A stretch of DNA of 64,000 nucleotides from Fomes fomentarius (Eukaryota; Basidiomycota; Agaricomycetes; Polyporales; Polyporaceae). The stretch lies in contig JABYQN010000009.1 in the NCBI GenBank assembly GCA_022606135.1, positions 1,141,001 through 1,205,000 on the forward strand. Direction: 5' to 3'. Shown in pieces: positions 1-11,890 of the stretch. The notes under the pieces are model-generated. The model did no database searches, had not been told where the DNA came from, and was given only the letters and a program-made list of their open reading frames with translations. Positions within the stretch are counted from its first letter, which is position 1, and each line of letters opens with the position of its first letter. Made by a program: the position numbers and the translations under genes.

Positions 1-256
1 GAGGATCGCTGGTGAGCGCTCTATCTCCCACCTTCCTGCATCCTCCTTGCCATCATTTCCTCCTTCGTCAATCCGCTGATTCAGCTCCACAGAGCTCGAA
101 AGTGAGCTCGAGAGGATGAAAAAGCGTTTAAGTAGCCTGGTCGAGCCGTACGCCAGGGGTCTCATTGTGGAATCCGTCGTCGAGGCCCTCTTAAAGATCG
201 GGGACGTGGCGGACGAATCCACTACCGCTCAGCCTGTCACCAATGCCGCCCAATGA
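1..256 (+). CDS. 3' end of a coiled-coil protein gene (partial)
   Basis: The gene is cut by the left edge of the window. Bases 1-11 end an exon, a GT-AG intron runs 12-92, and the last exon 93-253 is followed by TGA at 254-256. The frame is continuous across the junction (G joined to AG gives Glu). About 57 C-terminal residues are visible: a charged helix rich in Glu, Lys and Arg (ELERMKKRLSSLVE) followed by a hydrophobic helix and a Thr/Ala tail. This resembles the end of a coiled-coil protein. The family cannot be named from so little sequence. It converges with the membrane protein gene on the other strand. Confidence 0.55.
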
Positions 257-653
257 CGCTCTTGCGTCCGACGTGAGTGGTACTTCTGGCTCCCAAGTAT
301 GTCTACTGATCCGAGTTGCAGCGGGAGATTGTAAATGGAAATATATCGATCCCCGAATCCTAAGCTCGAGGGAAGTGGGAATTCAGAGAGTAGTCGTTCC
401 AATTTCCCATGTATTGCCAATGGTGGAAAGTTCTTGGGAAGGAGCGGTGCAAAGTGTAGAATACAAGTGTTTCGAGCGGCGAATTCATCATTTGCGGAAG
501 ACATTTCATATAGTCGGCATAGTTGGACTGAGCAAGAAGTATCATCCTCGGGCGAAGCGTTCCAGGGCGAGGATGTCATATTGCGGCAAGGGAAACCGGA
601 GAGCGATCCATTCATCAGACCATCCGATACGGGAGTAGCCCATTCCGAATTCA
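257..653. other. Convergent intergenic region
   Basis: Tail-to-tail spacer of about 400 bases between the partial gene and the minus-strand membrane protein. It is presumably 3' UTR for both. Open frames on both strands here (229-654 minus, 243-638 plus) have no recognisable composition or motif. Confidence 0.4.
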
Positions 654-1670
654 TCAGACGCTCTTTTCAGCGTCCTTCCGTGCATGCCACCACTCTTCTT
701 CCTTCGGGCGCAGCGGCCCAGGAAAAAACACGGGCAGGAGCGCCGACCCGACGCCGTCCTCGATCTCCTCCGCCCGCATCAAGGCCTGCATGACCTTATC
801 GTCGTGCACGATCGTCTTCCTTGCATCCTCGAACTTGAACCCAAGTGCAGCCGCGCCACGCCACGTCCGCGCGGCATACATCGTGTGGACGGCGCCGAGT
901 GCAGCGAGCCCGAGCACGCACCACGCGTCGGCCACATGGAGCTCGGTAAGCCGGACGAATACCGCCGCCCACAGCATAAGCAGCACCGTCACTGCAGCGC
1001 TGTATGTGGCGTTGAGAGGGCCGCTGCGCCCTCCAGCGATATCCTCGAGTTTGGCACCGCCCGCCTCGGTGACGACGACGACGGCGTCCGTGCTGCCGTT
1101 TCCGTTCGTGATGCATACGACCTCGCGCTTCTGGGGAGGCACGGCGCGTGCGGTGCGCAGCCCGTCCGTGTGTCGGAAGAGCACGATGAGGCCGCCGACA
1201 AACGACAAGCCGATCCCGCTGCTGACGATCGGCAGCACGTTCTCGGACGCGATTCCCCTGTGCTGCAACGCCCACGCAACGGCAACTTGGGCCGCCGCCG
1301 TGAGGGCCGCACTCCAGCCGACAACGTCTCCTGCAGGCGTCCCTGGGAACCTCGAAGTGTAGAGGAAGGTGAGCGTCAAACCACGGGAAGTGGGTTTGCC
1401 CAAGTGGCTCTGGAGGAGGTGCTCGATGGCAGCACTGCGATTGGTGCGGGAGTAGCCGGATTTGACGTTGATGACGGTCGAGGGCCAGTCGTGGGCTGGA
1501 GGGGCGCTTTTGCGTGAGAGGAGGGATATGAGGTATCTGGGCCACTCGAGGCTGAAGGGGCTGACCCCTGGGATGGCTTGAGCGCGTTGCAGGACATCGG
1601 GGGTCAGAGAGAGGTACAGGGCGAGCAGGACAGCTGGCCCGGCAGTGTCTTGAGAAGTGAGTATGCTCAT
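654..1670 (-). CDS. Uncharacterised multi-span membrane protein
   Basis: An uninterrupted frame of 338 residues from ATG at 1670; the open frame extends upstream only to a TTG, so this is the first ATG. About five hydrophobic stretches are visible: near the N-terminus (AGPAVLLALYLSL), then WSAALTAAAQVAVAWAL, VSSGIGLSFVGGLIVLF, AAVTVLLMLWAAVFV and CVLGLAALGAVHTMY. The C-terminus is charged and cytosol-like. A loop between the third and fourth spans is polar. I do not recognise the family; it looks like a fungal integral membrane protein of unknown role. It appears to be intronless, unlike most genes in the window. Confidence 0.6.
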   Translation of the reverse strand: MSILTSQDTAGPAVLLALYLSLTPDVLQRAQAIPGVSPFSLEWPRYLISLLSRKSAPPAHDWPSTVINVKSGYSRTNRSAAIEHLLQSHLGKPTSRGLTLTFLYTSRFPGTPAGDVVGWSAALTAAAQVAVAWALQHRGIASENVLPIVSSGIGLSFVGGLIVLFRHTDGLRTARAVPPQKREVVCITNGNGSTDAVVVVTEAGGAKLEDIAGGRSGPLNATYSAAVTVLLMLWAAVFVRLTELHVADAWCVLGLAALGAVHTMYAARTWRGAAALGFKFEDARKTIVHDDKVMQALMRAEEIEDGVGSALLPVFFPGPLRPKEEEWWHARKDAEKSV

Positions 1671-3214
1671 GATGGTGTTCCCTAATATATGATGTGGCCT
1701 GGAGGTTGGAATCAGAGGAGGAGGGAGAACTCGTGCAGACCGGTCGTGATTTGGTGAGGGTCGTAACAACCCATAGACCTTTGCTTTTAATTGTTCTTAA
1801 AGGTGACTATGGCCCGGGAAAGATAGCAACGTGGAGATGTAAAGGTGTTCAAGTGTGCCTCGAGGACACAGCATCGCATGCATGACGTAAGTCCCGTGTA
1901 CACGAGCGGCTATATACAACAACTTGAAACGGTAATCCAGATAGGCGTTCAATTCTATGCCTTGCAACGCTAGCGAATGCCTGGATAGCCCAGTGCGTCA
2001 TCGGTACGAGGATGTCTTGAGGCGGGTTCTTTTGAATGGCGTGGATGACCAGTGATGTCAAGCGAATTTTGACAGGATGCAGCATGGCGCTCAGGTTACC
2101 GGCACTGCCAGTGGCATGACTTTCCGGATTCAATCGTCGGCTGGGACTGACCAGTATGATTCTTGAATAGCCCCAGGTACTCACCCGACGGGCGGCGTGT
2201 CCGAGTCGGACTGTCGAATGAGGCAAGGCACTCCTTCAATCCAAAACGTACACATACGGATATCAGGCTGAGCGAAGCGCGAACTTGAACTTCAATAGGC
2301 AAGTTCCTCACCCATCCGCCGACTACGACAACCACCGCCTCGGGCACGGGACATGAGTATGCCAACAGACGACAAGAGTAGGCTTGATCAAACCATAAGC
2401 TCCGAGTCACACATGCATCTCGACTTCTGGGTACGCGGTATCCTGTACCGGTACGCCAGCCTCCTCGCAGATGCCACCAGGTATATCCAGAAACCATGGC
2501 ATCCAGATTCCACATATATCTTGACTGGCACGGGTTCCCGGGGATCAATGTACATAGTAGGCTACTAGTAGAGACATCGAGCTACGACACTGGATTGCTC
2601 TCCGAGTCGCAAAAGCAGCCTGCGACAGTAGCCGAATGTCGCGTTTGTAACCTTGCCTCATGCGAGAGGCCAGCACTGTCATTGATCCCGAAAAGCTGTA
2701 CTCGCCAGAAGTTTCTATTGGAACGCAACCTCGGGACGTCCAAGGTAACCTCCCTCGAGCAGCTTGATAGTCCGACGACACTTAACTTCGACTTCGCTGT
2801 AATATCCGCGCGGGCGTAACGTACAGAACAGCATACAATCATGGGCCGTGAAATCGACATTAAGGACTCTACTATACAAGTATACATACACATTCATTAG
2901 GACACGGAACAACAAGATACGTCGGGACAACGGCACAGCAGGAGCAGCATACCACTGCTAAGTTGGAAGAACGGATGCGATAGAGAGCCGGTAGGAGAGG
3001 AGAGAGAGAGAAATGTGTCAAACGATACAAGGCAACGGTGTCAACCTACTATAACAACAAACAACAGATACTTATTGTATTGATAAGAGCGTGAGCGGTA
3101 GCGGGTATGCATGCCAGAGCCAGAGAGAGAAGAGAGGAAGGGATGATGGGGGCGACGGCGACAAGTCTAGTGACACTGTTCAGTGAATCCAACATAAGGA
3201 TGATCAAGATGACG
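1671..3214. other. Intergenic region, no gene seen
   Basis: About 1.5 kb between two minus-strand genes. It should contain the promoter of the membrane protein (just above 1670) and the 3' UTR of the F-box gene. Short open frames on both strands are unrelated to known families. A GA-rich run lies near 3000-3012. Confidence 0.4.
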
Positions 3215-6200
3215 TCATGGGGGGAGCAACCGCTCCTTAGCAGTAACAGTCCGGATCCATATCTCCCCAGGGCGGCTGTAAGCACAAACCGTCACACATG
3301 CATCGAGCTCGACCAGCAGAACAAACACGCACCTCTTGTCCCTAAGAATCCTGAATACATTCCGCCTCTCCATCTCCCTCGCCATGCGCTCCGGACTGAC
3401 ACTCAGACTCGCAGCGGCGCCCATCGCCCTAATCGGGAACGCGCCCCGACAGCGGTCCTGGAGGTCCGCCAGACCCTCATTTGTGCCCTCTGCCTCAACA
3501 ACGACAGTGCCGTACCAGCCCGGGTCGACGAGCCACGCCCCGCCAGGGCCCGGCCCAGGACCGACGAACTTTGGTACAGAGATGCGGAGCGGCTTCCCAC
3601 CGGAGGGAGGACGAATCGTGAACGACGAGCGATGCACCCAGCGCACGACCATGTGATGTCCGCCTTGAGGTCTGTGATGTGTAAGCAAAGGTGAGGTTAG
3701 TGGTGGAGAATAGTTATGGGAAGAACAAAGATGACGCACGTCTCGGTCTTCATCCGATCCTGGAGCAGCTGCAAATTCGTCGCAATCTCCTCGCCCCACG
3801 GTGCGATGTCGATGTGGCAGATCGGGTTCCCGCTGCCCATCGTGCGCACGACGCGATGGAAGTACGACGGCGGGAAGGCGAGCGTTGGCAAATACTTGGG
3901 GAGATCGCCCGACCGCGAGTACGCATATTCGAGGTCCTGTGTGATTCACACTACATCAGCACCGTGCCCACTGGTAATCTTGGCAACGAGAGTGGTCAGA
4001 GCACAAAAAACCGCACTCACGATGAGGTAGCTCCCGTCCCACACCATCCGCCCGACATTCCCCTCGTCACCAACAGCTGTATCCCACACGACGTCCCCCG
4101 CGCGCAACAGATGCCCCACGCCCGCACGCTTCAGCTCGTTCTCGCACTCGACTACGCTCGTGTCCGACAACCAGTCACCGTCCTGCGACGCTACGAACAC
4201 CTGCAGCAGAGGGGCCCTCCGCAACCTGAACAGCGGCGACTGGAATGTACCTATTGCCATCCCCATCCCGTTCCCAGGCCCATGGAACTGAGCGTGGCTC
4301 TGTTTGTGATGGAGCACGGGCGAAGTGAGGGATGCAGAGTGTGAGTGCCCGTAGTGTCCGTGCTGCGAATGGCTAAACATCGACGTCGGGGACGGCGCGC
4401 GGCTGGAACTCCGAGAGAAGCTCTTCTTCGGTGTCGGGTATTGGTTTTGATATTGATTCGGGACGTGATTCACGGACGTCGTCGACCCGCCCCATCCGCG
4501 GCCGGGACTCCGCGCCCTATCCCGCGCCACAGCGGCCACGAGGCGCGTCTCGGCTTCAGCCTGCGCACGTAGACGGAGCACAACGCGCGTGTACGACCGG
4601 CACGCAGCTTGCAGCCTCAGAACGACATCGCGGTGCTTCCTGTCGCGCGTCTGTAGCCACACTTCTGCATGGCGCGCGAACTGGTGCTGGGGCAAGGAGA
4701 CGCCGTGCATATATGCGTTAAGATCCTGCGAAGTTACGTCGGGCACAGTCAGATAGGCTTTTAATGAGCTGAGCGTGAGATGCGAAGACGGTACCTGTAG
4801 CGTAAGCATGAGCGGCTCCGTCTCGGGGAACGACCACGGCGCGTAGCCTACGGTGCGGAGATACCTCCCCAGCACACGTTCGGTTAGCTCCCGGTCACCT
4901 TGAAGCAGAGTTCTTATTGCCTTACTCGTGCTTGACAGCGCGAGCCAGTCGCTAAACGACAGGTACACAAGAAGTTGGCCAAGCATCGCCGATTGCGCGA
5001 CGTGCTTATCGAGCGGGTAAGGCTTTTCGATCTCAAGTGGGCGATCCGTAACTGGTGTGGTGTTCTCGATGCCTTCAGGACGATCTTTCTCAAGAGCTTT
5101 TCCGCGACGTTGCGAGCGGGCATGGACGTAATTCTCAGGGCTACCTGGACTTTGTGGGGGCTCCGCCTTTGGCGTCTTCTCTCGCGCCGGCGTGGTGGGT
5201 GGCAACTCCTCGGTGTGCTTCTCTGGAGTGGCAGGCGGTGATTCGCGAGCACTATGGCTCGAAGTTGGAACTGCAAGATGTTCATCGGGAGGAAGATGCG
5301 AAGGGAGTTGCTTCGCGCGCGACGAGGGACTCTTGACAATTGCAGGCGGTTCGGGGCGACGCTGCGGAGGAGTGGCGTTCGATGGGGGCATCGGGAGACC
5401 CTTGGTTGCGCTCAACTTCTCCATCTGCCGCTCCGTAAGCATCTTCACAGGACGAGTAGGCACAGGCGATTCCGAAGATATCACTCGTGGAGGTGAGCGA
5501 GAGTCGACGGCCCGTCGATCAACGGGATGCTTCTCGTTGCGCATATTAAAAGGTGACCCAAGCGAGGAGGACGGAGCGGCGCCGCTTGTTGACGCGGTCG
5601 TAGAAGACGGAGCTTTAGATGATGACGACCTCGACGCCCCTTCGCGGGTGCGAACAGGCGGAGCGTCCTCGACGGGAGTGGGTGGCTTCGCACCCAACGT
5701 GTTGGGCACATGTCCATTGGACTCGGACTGCGATTGGGTCTGCGCATATGGTTGCGAAGGTGGCTGGGAGGGGCCCGTCATCCTGGTCACATGCGACCTG
5801 GACTTGCTCAGCTTCCGAGGGCGCGGATGCGTCGCCGGAGGGGTAGGAAGGCTACCGGAAACAGTCAGGGTGCTCTGAGGAATGGAAGGCGACGGGTGAC
5901 GCGCATCGTCCTGCCTGGCGTACTCGTTGCGGACAGGATATGGCGCACCTCTGTCCTCTTCCCTCGCGTCGTGAGGGGTCGAAGTAGGCAATCTGGGAGA
6001 GGTGGAGCGAGGTGTGGGGTAGCCATTCACGAACTGACTGGAACCATTACTGTGCTCGGTCTGTACGTGCTTCACTTCATCCTCCTGATCCTCCGGGTCC
6101 GAGGTAGCAACCGCCATCCATGCCTTGGGGTCGACGATCTCGGCCTCTGCCTCTGCAGCAGCCATGGCGGCGAAGATCAGAGGGCGGCCTTGTACAGGTC

Positions 6201-6765
6201 CACGGGCGTTAGCAAGAGAGGCCAACTGTTCCATCTTGGTAGGAGATGAGCGAGTGGAGGAGGAACGAGACGGCGAGGTCTTCTTGGGGGGTGGTGCAGG
6301 CACGGTTGGCGTTTGCTGGGGACGCGCTTGAGAGGAGGACTGAGCTGAAGGGGAGCGTCTTGACGGAAGAGGATACCTGGTATCCGACTCTGGGGATAAT
6401 ACGCTCTGGTCAGGGTCGATAGCGCGGGTCTTATGCTTCGTCTTCTGTGCCTGGGCAGGAACCGGGAGAGGACGGGCTGGCGGATCTGCGGGGGTAGAGA
6501 GGGAGAGGGAGGGTAAAGATGGGACGGGAGGGGGAGGGGGAGGGGGAGGGGGAGAGTAATGGTTTTGAGTTTTTGAGGAGTGGGTGGCAGTGTGTTTGGG
6601 CGAAGAGCGTTTGCGGGCAGGGGGGACAGATGGGGCAGGGAGATCGGACGGGAGCGCGTTGTGTGGCGGGGAATCAACGTCAACGACGCTGGGGCGTTTG
6701 GATAACATATGGCTGGGGGGAGCCAGGAGATTGGCAGGCGTAGGCGTGGGCATGGGCATGGGCAT
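3215..6765 (-). CDS. F-box-like protein with long disordered N-terminus
   Basis: The large exon (open from ATG 6765 to about 4018) is followed by three short introns; exons continue at about 3940-3740, 3660-3340 and 3270-3215, ending with TGA. The first ~580 residues are Pro/Ser/Thr-rich and disordered. Around residues 590-640 an F-box-like helix set is visible (MLGQLLVYLSFSDWLALSS, then RELTERVLGRYLR). F-boxes recruit targets to SCF ubiquitin ligases through Skp1. The C-terminal ~350 residues are compact and well composed (LLQVFVAS, GDVVWDTAVGDEGN, WGEEIATNLQLLQDRM) but of unknown fold. The start is uncertain: ATG 6765 lies in a CCCATG repeat, ATG 6708 is also in frame, and the frame can be spliced to exons further upstream (see 6680-9390), giving one protein of about 1,700 residues. 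Confidence 0.65.
6519..6556. repeat. GGGGGA simple repeat
   Basis: Tandem G-rich hexamer-like units inside the F-box protein exon, read on the coding strand as a polyproline run. Prone to length change; it could cause frame errors in an assembly. Confidence 0.7.
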
Positions 6766-9390
6766 GGGGGTACCTGCCCGGAATCAGAGTCTGAGTGGTC
6801 GGCGAGGAGCGCGTCAATGGGGAAATTGAAGCCGCTGAGGTGGAGCGAGTGCAGCTGCACTTGCCCCTCGCGCCCGGCGCTACTTGCTGTCCGCTGCAAT
6901 CAGTCAAGACGTCAACATTCTGACACCCACCAAACGTAACGTTCGCCCGTCGGACGCGAACAAAACCAACGCTGTAATCTATGACACTCTACGTACCTCG
7001 CGGGGCTGATCGTCGGCACTCACAGATGCCGTTACTGCACTCCCAGGTTGCTCGTCGGCCGCGGGAGTAGGTTTAGCGGACGGCGCAGGCGGGGCAGGTG
7101 GAGGGGCGGAGGGAGGAGTCGGGGTCGGGGGCTGTTGGCACCATGAGGGTCAGCAATGGCATTAGAAATAAATACAAGGCAAGGGAGAGTGGGAGAATGT
7201 GCGGAGATGAGAAGAAGCTTGTTTAGCGGATCGTCCTGCCGTGTTCCCAACGCGCCCACGTGACCGAGAAGTGCCTTCGCAATATATCGACTACACGACT
7301 TCGGTTGGAACAACGTGTGTCGTGCAAGTCAACCGCCGCGGAAAACGAAGCCTCGCTGCGCGTCCAGCAATCATGTACGCCACACCAACGATCGCAGACG
7401 TCATCCCTGTGTGCCGGCCGTAACTGCACCGTCATCTAACCACCCGCCGACGTAATCCAACCAGGCACACCGGTCTCTCCATTTCACAGCACATAGTAAC
7501 AAAAACAACAGGCATTCTTACCTTGGCATCCGCCGGCGTGCTCGACTCTGAGTCCGATGCCGTGCGCGACACAGGCAGCCCAAACGCGGCCAACAGCGAG
7601 TACTTCCTCCGCCTTGGCGGCCGTCCCTTCGTTTCTGCATTGTTCGAGTTCGCAGAAGGGTGTGAAGGTGAAGTCTCCGAAGGCGCGGCCGGCTTCGTGC
7701 TTGTGCTTGTGCTTGTCGTCTCTGACGTCATAGACGCAGACGTCCAAGGATGTGCGCGTTCCATATCCGGACGAGTAGGGGACTCCGGCGGCACAAGCAT
7801 GCCAGACATACTTGTCGGCTCGCGTATCGGGGACGTAGAACCAGATGTATCCAGACAGTCCACCACATCGGGGTCCAGCCCTTCCGATGACGAGAGTTGT
7901 GTGGGTGTGGATGCAGGGAATACGCCCTGCGGGCCGTCAGCGGTGTGCTTCGACCTCACCAACGACGGGCGTTTGTTTATGCTCATAGTCCGTCCGCGTT
8001 CTGGTGAGCTCTCCCTCTCCCTCTCCTTCTCCTTCTCTTTGTCCTTGTTCGGCTCCTTCTCGACGCCGGCCTTGGCTTCGCCGGTCCGCCGCGTGATTTT
8101 CCTCGCGGGGAGGAGGACGCGGTCGCCCACGATGCGCACCTGGTTGTCCAGCGCTGTCTTCGAGCTCGTACTCGTGCCGGTGCCGGTGCCACTAGACGAG
8201 GAGCTCTGCGTCACAACGCTCGCCGAGGTGGAGAGCTCGGAGGATTTTGACGGCTCCCAGGCCGGCCGTGAAGACGCAGACATAGGCGAAGCGGATGAGG
8301 AGGGTGCTGAACCCATAATGAACGTCGGCGAGGTCGGCGAAGCGAGCCTGTTCATATGCCCGCGTTTCGGCGTGGAGAACTTGTCTTCCCAGCCATCAGG
8401 TTCCGACGAGACCTTGATAACAACACCGCGAGTGGGTGAAGTCGGTGACGAGGGGCCGGGTATAGGGGTGGAGGTGGGCGGAGAGGGCCAGCGGTATGGT
8501 GCGGAAATGGAAACATCCTGGTCTTGGTCTTGATCATAGCGATTTTGAGCGTACCTCGGTGTGTCTTCCAGTGTTCTCCCAGACGTGCTTGATGTGATAG
8601 GTATAGGACGCTCTTGCTCGACTTTAGCAGCGTGAACAACGCCCGCTTTCTCGACCCTCTTCGTCACCTTTCGCACAGGCAGAAGCACCCGCTCGCCCAC
8701 GACGCGCACCTGGTCTGCATCTGCCCTCTCTCCAAGACCATGTCCCCCGCTGGGCTTCCCCCGCTCCGGCTCTGGCTCTGCGTGCGACGCCCCGTCCGCC
8801 CCCACTCTCTTCCGCGTCACCTTGCGCGCCGGGAGGAGCACACGCTCACCGGGTGCGCGACTTGCCTGAGCCTGTGCTTGCGTCTGTGTCTGTGTTTGCG
8901 TCTCGGTCTGGGTCCCCGCATTGGAATCCTCTGCCACGACCAACGCCTCCCCTCTGCTCTGCACCCTCTTCATCTCGCGCTGACGCTCTCTCGCCTCCTC
9001 CCTTTGAATCTGGCTCTGGCTGTAGCTTGGCCCCGACCTCTTCTCAACCGCTGCCGTGTCCTCGCTCCTCAGCGTCGCCTTCGACCTCTCCCTCGCAACT
9101 TCCCTCTCCCTCTCCCGCTCGCGCTCGCTCTGACTCGACGGCCCGCGCTGCATATGCACAGGCGCGGGCCCGGCCTTCAAGTTGGCGCGCGGCGCGAGCG
9201 CGATGGGCCCAGACACGACCGGCTTCGTCCCCGCGCCATGCGTTGTTGTCGACGCGAACCGCGCATACAGCGGCGGCGGCTCGGCCGGCGTGGTGGGGGC
9301 GAGGGGGGAGGGCGCGGAGACCGTATGCGGGGCGGGCGCGGGCGAGGGCGAGGAGGTGGATGTCGTGCGTTTCCGGCGGAGGTGCTTCAT
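6680..9390 (-). CDS. Ser/Pro-rich protein with repeated RVLLP motif; possibly the 5' part of the F-box gene
   Basis: ATG at 9390 opens a 623-residue exon ending at 7522 (AAG before gtaagaa). Exon 2 is 7131-6997 and exon 3 is 6893-6774, all phase 0. Splicing 6773-6713 then gives a short last exon and a stop at 6680 (718 residues). If exon 3 instead starts at 6886, its frame joins the F-box frame through the same 6773-6713 intron. The protein is low-complexity (Glu/Arg runs, Ser/Thr/Pro) with no catalytic domain. A motif of the form G-E/D-RVLLP-A/V-RK-V/I-T occurs three times, near residues 179, 226 and 415. Presumed scaffold-like; function unknown. Confidence 0.5.
6742..6770. repeat. CCCATG/CCCACG simple repeat around a candidate start
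   Basis: On the minus strand the units CCCATG, CCCATG, CCCACG lie at the first in-frame ATG of the long F-box exon. They translate to Met-Pro and Thr-Pro repeats, and give several competing ATGs, so the true start is ambiguous. Confidence 0.6.
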
Positions 9391-10571
9391 GTCCGTATTT
9401 CCGTGTTTTCGTGGTCGTGGGGCGTGCTAGCAGTGTGCACTGCGCGAGAACGAATAGTGCGTGATGACAGTGATGATTGAAGATTGAAGATTCAGGTACT
9501 GTGAAGATACAGGACAAGGTGTAGTTTGAGGGTAAGGCCCGGGGAAGGCGTAGGTTTGGAGGAAAAGACACACGCACGGAAGATGCTATGTGGAGTTGTA
9601 CTTAGGCTGTAGAATGAAGAACGTCGTGATGTCGTCAGGCCGAGGCGGCCTGCGCTCGTTAAACTCGTCGTCGGCGATACACTCGCTCCAAAGAAATCGA
9701 TCGGCCGTGCCTGCTCCTATTCGTGAACGGTGCCGTCCAAGTCGTCAAGTATCCAAACAAGTTTTTGCAGAGGGAACGCAGCCCCCGTTGAGTTATGGAT
9801 AGCAGAAGAGAGTACAGAGCAGACGTTCGAAGATGCGCGAGAACAGAAGTTGAACGTTGGAACGTTAGGTGCGGCCTCGAGGCGCGTCCAGTGACCCCAC
9901 CGGCGGGCGTGTAAAAAACGGTAAATTGTAATGATGTTTGGCAATTGGTCTTGAGCTTGGTCGTGGTCGTGGGCTTGGTTTTGGGTTTGAACTCCACTGG
10001 TACTGCGCAGGGCCGGGGTCACGGAGAACAGAGGGAAGAAGCCGAGGAAGGCGGATGCACTATATAGACAAACGAGAACGCGCAAGAAGCTGGCCTGCAG
10101 GCGGGCAGGCAGACTGCAGCGGCGCAACGAGGCACAGTCAGTAGGACACGGTCGACTCGGAGTCGTCGGACTTTGATCAGAACCGCGTTCGAAAGTTTCA
10201 ATTTGGCCATGGACCGTTCGCGGCGGGTACGGAGGAGATTAGATAGACGCGCATGTGGCATTCGGAAACTTTGATAAGATTGGATCGTGCTGGTCCTTCT
10301 CGGAGCCGCTTACTGAACGGTACTCATCTTACTTTCGGACCACTCGACCGACGACCGACGACCGACGTTCTGGCGGCACTGGCAGACTCGAGAGACACGC
10401 GGTGTCTATACTGATTGTCGCCTTGACAAGCTCAACTTGCTTGTTCTACCGCTATTCTTGCGCTGGTGGGGTGGGAACCTGCTATCTAGTAAACCGTGCA
10501 TATATAACTGATTGCCTTCGGAGTCCGTTCTGTCCACCACCAGCACCCTCTTCCTGGACTCTAAACCGACC
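9391..10571. other. Divergent intergenic region
   Basis: About 1.2 kb separates the minus-strand gene starting at 9390 from the plus-strand methyltransferase at 10572. It should hold both promoters. A TATA-like element at 10501-10507 belongs to the methyltransferase; another TATA-like run (actatatag) lies near 10058. No gene is supported. Confidence 0.45.
10501..10507 (+). promoter_or_regulatory. TATA-like box of the methyltransferase gene
   Basis: TATATAA lies 65 bases before the ATG at 10572, a usual spacing for a fungal TATA element with a short leader. Confidence 0.45.
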
Positions 10572-11890
10572 ATGGCGACATTTGGCAAGGCGACATTCAA
10601 TGCTGCGAAGTACGCGTCCAGTGAGTGCTCTCCTATGTAGGGGAGAAAGAATCGGAACTGATCATGAGACTCTGTAATCGTGGGTCAGGCCGGCCTACCT
10701 ATCCCCGCCAGCTGTACGACTTTGTGTTCAAGCACCACGAGCGCGCCAAGGGAGCGCGGTGGGACACGGCCGTCGACGTAGGATGTGGAACGGGTGCGTC
10801 TTGCGTTTTCCGTTGTCTCGCACGCCCCGCATGAGCTCATACTCAGCTCCCCTCTTCCCCTGTGTTTCGTGTGGCGACACCGCGGCACAACTACATACGC
10901 GCAACCTATGACACAACATGACACATGCACACGACACCACCTGGCACGTCGCTGTCGCTGCGGCAGGCCAGGCGACGGTCGAACTCACACCCTTCAGACG
11001 CATCGTTGGCGTCGACCCGAGCGCGCGCATGATCGAGCAGGCGCGTGAGAGCGTGAAGACGCGCCTCGCGGGGCTCGACCTGTCCTCTCAAGTAGAGTTT
11101 GTGCAGTCCCCTGCTGAGGACCTAGGCTTCTTGAAGGACGGCAGCGCAGATCTCATCGTTGCAGGTACGTGTATGCCCAAGTGTCAGAATCTGGCCATGG
11201 GGTATTCTGAGCTGACGGCGGACATATTGGGGCGCGACAGCACAAGCAGCGCATTGGTTCAAGTGGGACAAGTTCTGGCCAGAAGCGGCCCGTGTGTTGC
11301 GGAAAGACGGGACGTTCGCGGCTTGGGTGCGTGCATGTTTCTCAGCAATGTCGAACTATGTAGTGACTGGAGGGTAACGTACGTCTCACGAATCACGACA
11401 GGGCTACTCCGAGTTCCGCCTCTCGCGCTACCCATCCGCAACGCCCCTGATCAACGACTACGCGCAAGGCAGCGACCCGAAAAACTCGCTCGGGACGTAC
11501 TGGGAGCGGCCCGGGCGGACGATCCTCGACAACCACCTGCTAGCCGTCCCCGACGCAACGCAGGCCGTCCCGGACGCGTTCAGTGCGTTCGAGCGCGTCT
11601 TCTTCACGGGCTCGCACTATCCCGATCTACCCGGCGCGCGGCCAGTCATCTTGCGCAAGACGCTGACGTGGGAGGAACTTATGGGCTACTTCAGGACGTG
11701 GAGCCCGCTGCACACGTACCACGAAAAGCACCCGGAGGACCTGGGGCGCGCGGACGGAGATATCGCGACCCGGTTCTGGCGGCGGCTGAAGGAGGAGGTT
11801 GCACGGGTGGAGGGAAGGGAAATTCCGCAGGACAAGGAGACGGTGGATATCGAGTGGCCGCTGGCCCTGATTCTCGCGCGGAGGGCGTGA
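10572..11890 (+). CDS. SAM-dependent methyltransferase (class I)
   Basis: Five exons: 10572-10620, 10689-10793, 10967-11164, 11241-11326 and 11402-11890, encoding 308 residues. The SAM-binding motif I is DVGCGTGQAT, formed across the second intron; the acidic end of strand 2 is GVDPSARMI and the motif IV region is GSADLIVAAQAAHWF. The AAHWF signature and overall length match fungal cytosolic methyltransferases of the Tmt1/Crg1 (trans-aconitate methyltransferase-like) group. The acceptor cannot be fixed from sequence alone; a small carboxylic acid or lipid acid is plausible. All introns keep the frame, so the gene looks intact. Confidence 0.85.

Noticed and set aside
684..1517. 277-codon plus-strand open frame
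   Set aside because: Antisense shadow of the membrane protein gene; it is Arg/His-rich without any hydrophobic or domain pattern.
6774..6893. Joining the phase-0 exon 3 directly to the F-box frame
   Set aside because: The intron would need length 2 modulo 3; the AG sites checked (6713, 6689, 6486) do not satisfy this. Only the alternative acceptor at 6887 gives continuity.
7523..8533. 336-codon plus-strand open frame
   Set aside because: It is antisense to the large Ser/Pro-rich exon and its composition mirrors that exon's codons; no motif, and the minus strand has spliced continuity and repeats.
8614..9480. 288-codon plus-strand open frame rich in Arg and Leu
   Set aside because: Antisense to the Glu/Arg-rich exon; GC-driven open frame.
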